Positions 1 to 5,035 of a stretch of DNA of 5,035 bases are shown piece by piece (within the stretch, counting starts at the first letter, position 1; every line of letters starts with the position of its first letter). The position numbers and the translations under genes were made by a program. The DNA comes from JBAYVY01 sp041674345 (GTDB taxonomy: Bacteria > Planctomycetota > Phycisphaerae > Phycisphaerales > Zrk34): assembly GCA_041674345.1 (NCBI GenBank), contig JBAYVY010000272.1, forward strand, positions 1-5,035, written 5' to 3'. Under the pieces are notes generated by a model that did not search any database, was not told where the DNA came from, and worked only from the letters and a program-made list of their open reading frames with translations.

Positions 1-1
1 A

Positions 2-108
2 CCACGCGGGGGCGTCATCGTGATCGTAGTCGTAATCGTAATCGAAACCTGTCATTTGAATTGCCGATTACGACTACGATTACGATCACGAAAAGATGAC
101 CCGCGTGG
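2..108. repeat. Long imperfect inverted repeat (hairpin) made of degenerate TCGTAR hexamers
   Basis: Positions 19-44 and 65-90 are inverted copies that match at 24 of 26 bases, separated by a 20-base loop (45-64). The stem continues outward: 15-18 pairs with 96-99 and CCACGCGGG at 2-10 pairs with 100-108, with small unpaired bulges at 11-14 and 91-95. Each inner arm is a run of the hexamer TCGTAR or its complement. The GH20 gene ends inside this element: its stop codon (52-54) is in the loop and its last residues (RDRNRSRNRQFK) are translated from one arm. In the transcript it would fold into a strong 3' stem-loop, but no U-tract follows within the window, so it is not a canonical intrinsic terminator. 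It could be a mobile palindromic repeat, a transcript-end stabiliser or both. The window begins at its edge, so flanking target-site duplications cannot be examined. Confidence 0.85.
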
Positions 109-2511
109 ACTGTCATGCGCCCGTCCCCGCAACATCCTGCGATAGTTTCGTTCGAGATCGCGGAGGGATTGTTTGGCGAGTTGCGCGAGATTTCGTGGAT
201 CGCCCGCGATACGAGTTTTGCCGGTCGCCTTTCTCGCGGTGATTCCCAGCAGGATGACGTGCGCCTTACCGCTTTTGCCCGACACGGCATTGATCCGGCA
301 CACCCGGGTCTGGGGGCAAGGGTTGTCCCATCGATAGAGATATATTCTGGCTCGCATCAGTTCAATAAACTGAATCAGCCCTTCCCAGCCGACCAAGGCG
401 TCAGGCAATATGGGGGGACCATCATACCAGTCGCCAATATTTTCATTGCCGATGACCGGGACCGTCGCGATTCGGCCGTCGTCCCAAACGATTTCATAGC
501 GAGCGCACTCCTCACCATCAGGGGTAAAGCATGAGGTATGAAGAAAGTATAATTGGGTACAAAACGCATCGACGCGGATGCCGTCGATCCGGTTGGCCCA
601 ACGCGGATTGTGTTTTCCCGCCAAGCCGATCGCATTGGGCCGGGCGAGCGGCAGGATATCGAACGACACGCCGCGGGATATGACTTTCCCGGGACGAAGA
701 TTGAGTCGAGCGACCCGATCAGGAATCAACTGGTCATATGTGGCATTGGCGTAAGGCGTGAGATCGATTCTCTTATCCTTGCCGGGCAGCAGGCCACGCA
801 TCAACAGATGAGTGTGAAAATGCTCGAGCTGGCGTGTGGCCTTGTAATAATCAAGCCCCGCCAGGGTCAGTTCCATGCACTGCGGGTTTTTTCGCACGGA
901 AGCCAACGCTTTGCCAGCGGATTGTTCCAGTTTACCGAGGTCGGTCGAAGCCGCGAGTTGCGAATCCAGACACCAGCCGGGGGGGTGGGGGGAGAAGGCC
1001 GCGGAATCAAATCGCTGCGCGAAATCGACGAATTTCCCGCCGCTTCCATAATAGACATCATCAAAGCATCGCAGGTGTTTCGTGAAATTTTCTTTGCGCA
1101 CGTGCCAGGAGAAATCGCCCGCGCATGCGATGCTGTGCCAGGAACTCAGCACTGTTTGATAGCCGCTCCAGAACGTGTGTAAAAGGCCGAAGCCGCCGGC
1201 TTTTTTCACCGCTTCGGAGAACGACCGGGTGTTGGCATAACGTCCGTAATATCCCGTGTGCGGCATAGGCCGATCACACGGACTTCCCGCGGTACTCCCG
1301 ATCGTCGTGAATCCCTTGTCCACCCAATAGCGGGTGTACGGATACGGGGTGAAATCCGGGGCGGTGGCGGGCTGAATCCAGTAGTGTTCAAACTCCCTGC
1401 GAATGTCGGGAGGTTGTTGATCCATATCCTGTCGCATCAGGGGGCCGTGCAGCCCCCGTGTTGACTTCCACCTCGGCTTGTCGATGCTCCCGTATTCCCA
1501 GTCGATCACCACCACACGCTTGTCATACTGCGTCAGTTGCTGAGGATATTGCACAAGCATGTCATGCCACATCATGGGTGTGAAGCCGCGATCCAGCATC
1601 CAACCCGTCAGGTCCGAGTAATAACGATGGAACAGTTCGCCCATCCGATTCCCATCCGCGTAAGGTTTGCACCTGGGACAGAACTTCCCGGAACGGAAAG
1701 TCTCGTCACCGGTGACATTGGCGAAACGGGCGTCATGGTGGACTTCCAGCACCTCCGTCCAAATGTCTTTGATGAACTTTAATGAAGCGGGGTTGGAAGG
1801 GCACAGGTCGGAAATCGAACCGGGAATCTCCCGCAGATGTTTGAGTTGTTCGCAGCGCAGATAGTTCTCCTGATGGCCGAGGGAATCGATCAGCGGAATG
1901 ACATCGACAAAATGCTCCCGCGCGGCCTCGACGATGCTTCGGCACTGATCCTTGGTCAGCGAATAGGGCTGTTTCAGAAACGGGAAACGATCCCATGTAA
2001 AAGCGTCGTCGTACTCTATCGTGAATGAATTCAGCTTGAAATACGCCAGGCCCCGAACCCATTCCAGCAACTTCCTGAAAGGCGGCATATGTCCGCCAAG
2101 CATCAGGTGTGCACCGCGAAATTCCAGATCAGGCCAATCACTGATGTCGATGCACGCCACCGACGATTTTCCGTCGAGGTATTGACGAAGCGTGGTTAAT
2201 CCATAGAAAATACCTTTGTCGGTATTGGCGGTGATCGCGATTCCTTCGGGACGAATCCGAAGGGAATAGGCATCATCCATCAAAGCCGGCTTCAAAGTTT
2301 TTGGGACGCCGACCGGCCGACCAAACAGCAGCGACAACGTGGAATGCCCGATCTCATCGACACGCCGGACAGACCTGCCCAGCGAACATATCGCGGACTG
2401 TATTCGAGGATCCGTCGAAGCATTGAATACGCTTAATGCGTCGCCGGGAACAAATCGTCCCGCGACCGATACGCATTTCCTGGGAAGCGGGATAAGAGAT
2501 ATCGATGTCAT
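52..2511 (-). CDS. Glycoside hydrolase family 20 enzyme, hexosaminidase-D-like, with C-terminal beta-sandwich domain
   Basis: The protein has 819 residues from the chosen ATG. Residues 1-120 resemble the GH20 N-terminal alpha/beta domain (it opens SLIPLP and has the GIFYGLTTLRQ helix motif seen before GH20 barrels). Residues about 124-460 are a TIM barrel of the HEXD type: FRGAHLMLGG at the first strand, IEYDDAFTW, VIPLIDSLGH (210-213 SLGH), LCPSNP, then VTGDET with Asp269-Glu270, the expected acetamide-orienting Asp and acid Glu of substrate-assisted catalysis. Trp315-His-Asp and the HTFWSG segment near 445-450 fit later barrel strands. Residues 613-760 form a beta-sandwich-like domain (RGVSFDI, LYFLHTS, GDWYDG, YRWDNPCP). 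The family removes terminal beta-linked GlcNAc or GalNAc; the exact substrate cannot be read from sequence. There is no signal peptide or membrane segment. An in-frame ATG at 2589 is possible but would overlap the upstream gene by 35 bases, whereas the ATG at 2511 has a good ribosome site. The last 20 or so residues, rich in Arg, Asp, Ser and Asn, come from the hexamer repeat and are unlikely to be native. Confidence 0.88.
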   Translation of the reverse strand: MTSISLIPLPRKCVSVAGRFVPGDALSVFNASTDPRIQSAICSLGRSVRRVDEIGHSTLSLLFGRPVGVPKTLKPALMDDAYSLRIRPEGIAITANTDKGIFYGLTTLRQYLDGKSSVACIDISDWPDLEFRGAHLMLGGHMPPFRKLLEWVRGLAYFKLNSFTIEYDDAFTWDRFPFLKQPYSLTKDQCRSIVEAAREHFVDVIPLIDSLGHQENYLRCEQLKHLREIPGSISDLCPSNPASLKFIKDIWTEVLEVHHDARFANVTGDETFRSGKFCPRCKPYADGNRMGELFHRYYSDLTGWMLDRGFTPMMWHDMLVQYPQQLTQYDKRVVVIDWEYGSIDKPRWKSTRGLHGPLMRQDMDQQPPDIRREFEHYWIQPATAPDFTPYPYTRYWVDKGFTTIGSTAGSPCDRPMPHTGYYGRYANTRSFSEAVKKAGGFGLLHTFWSGYQTVLSSWHSIACAGDFSWHVRKENFTKHLRCFDDVYYGSGGKFVDFAQRFDSAAFSPHPPGWCLDSQLAASTDLGKLEQSAGKALASVRKNPQCMELTLAGLDYYKATRQLEHFHTHLLMRGLLPGKDKRIDLTPYANATYDQLIPDRVARLNLRPGKVISRGVSFDILPLARPNAIGLAGKHNPRWANRIDGIRVDAFCTQLYFLHTSCFTPDGEECARYEIVWDDGRIATVPVIGNENIGDWYDGPPILPDALVGWEGLIQFIELMRARIYLYRWDNPCPQTRVCRINAVSGKSGKAHVILLGITARKATGKTRIAGDPRNLAQLAKQSLRDLERNYRRMLRGRAHDSPRGSSFRDRNRSRNRQFK
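979..992. other. G7-T-G6 homopolymer-rich tract inside the GH20 gene
   Basis: Seven Gs (979-985), one T and six Gs (987-992) occur on the plus strand. On the coding strand this gives C-runs for the residues SPHPPG. The reading frame is intact across it. Such a tract is prone to slippage and to sequencing error, but nothing shows that it is regulatory. Confidence 0.5.
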
Positions 2512-2519
2512 TCGGATGA

Positions 2520-2525
2520 CTCCTT
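2520..2525 (-). promoter_or_regulatory. Shine-Dalgarno site for the GH20 gene
   Basis: On the minus strand AAGGAG lies 8 bases before the ATG at 2511. It decides the start in favour of 2511 over the in-frame ATG at 2589. The whole gap between the upstream stop codon (TAA, 2555-2557) and this start is 43 bases and shows no terminator-like hairpin, so the two genes are probably cotranscribed and the second is translated from its own site. Confidence 0.75.
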
Positions 2526-2554
2526 CGCACTCTTCACTCACGCAATGTTCGCGA

Positions 2555-4729
2555 TTATTCCCGGTTGTCCTCAACATCAACCCGGTCAATGCGTTGGGCG
2601 AACCGGCTCTTGCCGCTGACGGCGATGACCACCGGAATGGCGTTGCCTTGGGTGATCGCCTTGATGGACGCTATTTCAAGATTTGGCTTGGGGTTGACCC
2701 ATTCACTAAGATAGACGCCCTTATCGCCATCACGATAGACAACCCGCCCATTGGGACAGTCTCTGCCCATCCACCAATCGGCCAGGTCGATGTGGTTTTT
2801 CATGGCGATGGTTTCCGTTTCGCCGTTGCGGTATTTGACTTCATACTCCAGAACCACATCGCCTTTGCCGGCCTTCACCCACAGGAGGGTGTGCAGGAAA
2901 AACAGTTTGTCCAGCTTTTTGTCAACAGCGATCTCGGATGATTCCCTGGGGAAATAGTCGCGGGTCGGCCCGGCCAGCACAATGCATGATTTGCCCTGAT
3001 TTCCAGCCGGATCGATGATATCAAAGGGAACTCCGCCACCGAGCGAGGATCGGCCGGTTGGAATGTTTCGCAGGTCGTGACTCGCGCCGTAATCAGTCCA
3101 TCCTCCCTGTTTGTCGCCTTCGACTTCATCCGCGAAGCCGCGGTTGACAGCCGATTTGATATCAATGTAAACAACATCCTTCGCCTCAATCCCCACCGTG
3201 TGGGTGACAGGCACATCGGTATTCTTCGTCGCCGCGGCATATGGGGAAATGGCGTCGGACAGGATGTAGCTCAACATATTTCCAACGTATCGGGTGATCG
3301 TGGCATCTTTTCCAAAACGATCGGTCGTCGAAATCATTGAAATAAGGTATTCACCGTCGCCGATCCTGCGATCGTTAATCACCGATCTGACGCCGCCGGG
3401 GTCTCGATTGTCTCCCACGGCCGCTAGGGAAAGGAATCCGTCGTTCAATTCCAGACAGGTTTCAAACAATCCGCCTTGTTGTCCGGCGGGTGATTCCCAT
3501 ATCATTTCGTCCTCAATGCCGTTGAAGATCGGATGTTTTTTGTGGAAATGCTCCACAAAGGAGCTTTTCGCCAGCAGCATGATGCGTTCATCATTCACCC
3601 AGGGCAGACTCCCGGCCACGCACTGCTCGAACATGAGCAGGCGACCGCCGTTTTTGAGCCACTGGTTAAGTGTTTTGCCGCTTTCAAACACTGTGCCGTC
3701 AAGTGAATTGGCACCGATGATCAGCACGTCGTAGTCGGCCAGATGGTCGAACCCCCTGATCGGCTGGAACGGAATTTTGAGCGTCTTGAGAATGTCGCTG
3801 GTACTCTTCATCCCAAGGCCGGCGAACCGCGTGGGGACCGCGTCGTACAGAGCCACCTTGCGGGCGGAATAAGTCGTGATCCGATCCCGTGCCGCGAGGA
3901 TGAAGATGTCGTAACTGTTTTCCGCGATTTTCCGGTCGCCGGCGAAGAGATAGGTTTCGACGACATGTTTGCCGGACGCGGCATTTGCCGGGGCGGACAG
4001 CTTGAACGGCAATTCGACCATCCGGCCCTGGGGAATCGCGATGCCTTTTCGAGTCAGCAGTTCCGCGGCCCGGCCCTGTGGATCGCGGAGTTGAACCCGC
4101 AGGTCCACCGTTGCATCCTTTTCCGAATCGTTGACGATATGGATCGGTGCCGGGGTGTCGGTACCGCTCAACAAATGCGGATTGTCGATGCGCATCAGCA
4201 ACTGCACGGGATAGAACGCCATGCGGAAAGAATAGACTGGTTCCGCGATGGCCAGGCCGGCCGGACCCTCGGGCCACGGCTCGACGTTGGCACCAGGTAA
4301 AACATTATTCTTGTCATAAATCCGACGAATCACATCGGTGGGCAACGTGTTAAGGGAAACCCCATCGGTGATATCCTGGTGGTAGCGGAACATCTCCAGG
4401 TAGCGTTTAACCGTCAGATAGCTTTTGCGTTCCCGATATGCCGGCATATCGGTCAGGTAGGGGCGCAGACCACCGGCGTTGACGCTCAGGCGAACGAAAC
4501 TCCGAAAGATATTGTCTTCGGTAAGTTTTCTGATGAAATCGGTCTTGTCAAAATGTTCTTTTCGCAACTCCAGGGTAAAGACGTTCGTGTTTTGCGGATG
4601 CAGTCGATAGTCAGCGATCTGACCGGTTTCCATGTTCACGAACGGGCGCGCGGCGTGGAACTTCTTGTTGATGAGTTCCCGCGTGTTTTCGAGATAGGTA
4701 TGGACATCCTGCCAGCAGCCATATGGCAC
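2555..4729 (-). CDS. Clan GH-A (GH2/GH5-like) glycoside hydrolase, 5'-incomplete, with amidotransferase-like and beta-sandwich domains
   Basis: The open stretch gives 724 residues from a GTG at 4729, but this GTG lies inside the catalytic barrel and is unlikely to be the true start. In the same frame just upstream come RPTYRHDVNVDFVDDHQYIG, typical of the strand after the acid/base in clan GH-A enzymes. Residues 1-130 finish the barrel: ARPFVNMETGQ places Glu34 where the nucleophile (often in SEFG-like context) is expected. Residues about 165-280 look like an immunoglobulin-like sandwich. Residues 290-400 resemble a class I glutamine-amidotransferase-like fold (KVALYD, YDVLIIGANSL, LKNGGRLLMFEQ), without a recognisable Cys-His-Glu triad, as in non-catalytic versions attached to beta-galactosidases. 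Residues 566-706 are a beta-sandwich-like domain matching the one in the downstream GH20 protein. The reaction is probably retaining hydrolysis of a beta-glycoside; the substrate is unknown. The 5' part is disturbed by frame changes and repeats (4782-4990), so this is either a damaged gene or a sequence carrying assembly errors. Confidence 0.72.
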   Translation of the reverse strand: MPYGCWQDVHTYLENTRELINKKFHAARPFVNMETGQIADYRLHPQNTNVFTLELRKEHFDKTDFIRKLTEDNIFRSFVRLSVNAGGLRPYLTDMPAYRERKSYLTVKRYLEMFRYHQDITDGVSLNTLPTDVIRRIYDKNNVLPGANVEPWPEGPAGLAIAEPVYSFRMAFYPVQLLMRIDNPHLLSGTDTPAPIHIVNDSEKDATVDLRVQLRDPQGRAAELLTRKGIAIPQGRMVELPFKLSAPANAASGKHVVETYLFAGDRKIAENSYDIFILAARDRITTYSARKVALYDAVPTRFAGLGMKSTSDILKTLKIPFQPIRGFDHLADYDVLIIGANSLDGTVFESGKTLNQWLKNGGRLLMFEQCVAGSLPWVNDERIMLLAKSSFVEHFHKKHPIFNGIEDEMIWESPAGQQGGLFETCLELNDGFLSLAAVGDNRDPGGVRSVINDRRIGDGEYLISMISTTDRFGKDATITRYVGNMLSYILSDAISPYAAATKNTDVPVTHTVGIEAKDVVYIDIKSAVNRGFADEVEGDKQGGWTDYGASHDLRNIPTGRSSLGGGVPFDIIDPAGNQGKSCIVLAGPTRDYFPRESSEIAVDKKLDKLFFLHTLLWVKAGKGDVVLEYEVKYRNGETETIAMKNHIDLADWWMGRDCPNGRVVYRDGDKGVYLSEWVNPKPNLEIASIKAITQGNAIPVVIAVSGKSRFAQRIDRVDVEDNRE

Positions 4730-4781
4730 GCCGATGTACTGGTGGTCATCGACGAAATCAACATTAACATCGTGGCGATAC

Positions 4782-4814
4782 GTCGGTCGGCCGGTCGAGC
4801 CGCTGGTCGGTCGG
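4782..4814. repeat. GGTC-type simple-sequence tract at a frame break
   Basis: GTCGGTCGG occurs at 4782-4790 and again at 4806-4814, with a related CGGTCGAGCC stretch between them. The whole is a degenerate run of GGTC/CGGTC units. On the minus strand it lies between two similar peptides read in different frames, RPIYR (before) and RPTYR (after). Removing about 41 bases would join the frames as NINK-PGRRP-TYRHDVN. This suggests that the tract is an insertion or local expansion rather than original coding sequence. Confidence 0.6.
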
Positions 4815-4824
4815 TTCTGTAAAT

Positions 4825-4947
4825 CGGCCGCCTTCCGGGCTTGTTGATATTTTCGATGATGGGATCAAAACTGTAACCGGACGGGAGTACATGATCGTAC
4901 AGTTCGTTCATATATACCTCACGCGGCCAATAGTTGAATATCGTTGA
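4825..4947 (-). pseudogene. Frame-displaced piece of the clan GH-A hydrolase gene
   Basis: In the frame offset from the downstream coding region the minus strand reads STIFNYWPREVYMNEL and then YDHVLPSGYSFDPIIENINK. This is coherent protein. It resembles the clan GH-A segment carrying the Asn-Glu acid/base motif (here possibly MNEL) followed by the helix that normally leads to a D-x-x-RP motif. That motif's continuation, RPTYRHDVN, is found about 40 bases further in the other frame. An ATG at 4911 has a GAGG at 4917-4920, five bases upstream, so translation could start there, but it would lose the barrel's first half and run out of the right frame. I read this as the middle part of the same gene, bounded on both sides by low-complexity repeats. 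The assignment of the catalytic Glu is tentative. Confidence 0.55.
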
Positions 4948-5035
4948 ACATCTGCAAGTTGAGCGTGAGGGTGAGCGTGAGGGTGCTTTTCAATTTGTCC
5001 CGATGGCGTGTGTTGACCGCGGCCAGCGAGTCGCG
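4919..5035 (-). pseudogene. Partial coding fragment entering from the window edge, probably the upstream part of the clan GH-A gene
   Basis: The minus-strand frame open from the window end gives 38 residues, beginning RDSLAAVNTRHRDK and continuing KSTLTLTLTLN before a TGA at 4919-4921. The LTLTLTL tail is translated from the 12-mer repeat. The part before it resembles the helix preceding the HPSI-type strand of GH2-like barrels (a pattern of Leu, Val and R-x-R-N/D), and it is in the same frame as the main coding region below 4785. The likeliest reading is that it is the same gene, interrupted by the repeat. It could instead be the unrelated 3' end of another gene whose C-terminus was replaced by repeat-coded residues. 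The fragment is too short to decide. Confidence 0.4.
4961..4984. repeat. Two perfect copies of a 12-base repeat (GAGCGTGAGGGT)
   Basis: Positions 4961-4972 and 4973-4984 are identical, each made of two related hexamers, GAGCGT and GAGGGT. The style, a short run of degenerate hexamers, is like the TCGTAR tract at the other end of the window although the unit differs. It lies exactly where the recognisable hydrolase protein sequence leaves one frame and reappears in another. Confidence 0.85.

Noticed and set aside
19..90. CRISPR-like repeats
   Set aside because: The units are 6 bases, contiguous and without spacers. The structure is an inverted repeat rather than a direct-repeat array.
2..108. 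Canonical rho-independent terminator for the GH20 gene
   Set aside because: The stem-loop is strong but no T-run follows on the coding strand within the window. The loop contains the stop codon, and the arms are long hexamer repeats rather than a short GC stem.
553..1182. Plus-strand open frame of 209 codons, with others at 115-534, 2339-2941, 3294-3734, 3743-4300 and 4379-4822
   Set aside because: All lie opposite the two well-supported minus-strand genes, their translations resemble no family and have the composition of antisense shadows, and none has a convincing ribosome site.
2512..2554. Possible separate promoter for the GH20 gene
   Set aside because: The 43-base gap is too short and holds no recognisable -35/-10 pair. 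It contains only the Shine-Dalgarno site.
3699..4277. Minus-strand open frame of 192 codons, and another at 2875-3240, in an alternative frame of the clan GH-A gene
   Set aside because: Arg/Gly/Pro-rich shadow translations inside a coding region whose main frame carries clear domain motifs.
4800..4867. Programmed -1 ribosomal frameshift joining the MNELYDH frame to the long downstream frame
   Set aside because: The direction of the shift fits, but no X-XXY-YYZ heptamer is present in the overlap and the join falls in a simple repeat. A mutation, repeat insertion or sequence error explains it better.

Overview
The window carries two adjacent genes on the minus strand. Both encode large carbohydrate-active enzymes and both appear to lie in one operon-like run, read from about 5035 down to 52. 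No RNA gene, CRISPR array, transposase or phage gene is visible. The DNA is moderately GC-rich by eye. The two-domain style of the enzymes (catalytic barrel plus a large accessory beta-sandwich region) and the degenerate hexamer tracts at gene ends suggest an environmental bacterium of the Planctomycetota / Lentisphaerota / Verrucomicrobiota type. This placement is an impression from protein style and is not proven by any marker gene.

Layout, in transcription order. Positions 5035-4730 hold the damaged 5' part of a clan GH-A (GH2/GH5-like) glycoside hydrolase gene. Recognisable protein sequence appears successively in frame 1 (5035 to about 4985), in a second frame (about 4947 to 4825), then again in frame 1 (about 4785 onward). 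At each switch sits a short simple-sequence repeat: two copies of a 12-mer at 4961-4984, and a GGTC-type tract at 4782-4814. Positions 4729-2555 are the long intact remainder: the end of the TIM barrel with a probable nucleophile Glu, a beta-sandwich, a glutamine-amidotransferase-like fold and a C-terminal beta-sandwich domain. After a 43-base gap with a clear Shine-Dalgarno sequence, positions 2511-52 encode a GH20 enzyme of the hexosaminidase-D (HEXD) type. It keeps the Asp-Glu catalytic pair and carries a C-terminal domain that resembles the one in its upstream neighbour.

Positions 2-108 form a long imperfect hairpin built of TCGTAR hexamers. The last codons of the GH20 gene lie in one arm and its stop codon lies in the loop, so the repeat has probably replaced the native C-terminus.

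Functionally the pair looks like a small glycan-degradation locus, one exo-acting beta-N-acetylhexosaminidase and one retaining clan GH-A glycosidase. The matching accessory domain suggests that both act on the same or a related glycan. The least ordinary features are the simple-repeat insertions coinciding with frame breaks and gene ends, and the shared accessory domain. I see no evidence for a defence or other exotic system.
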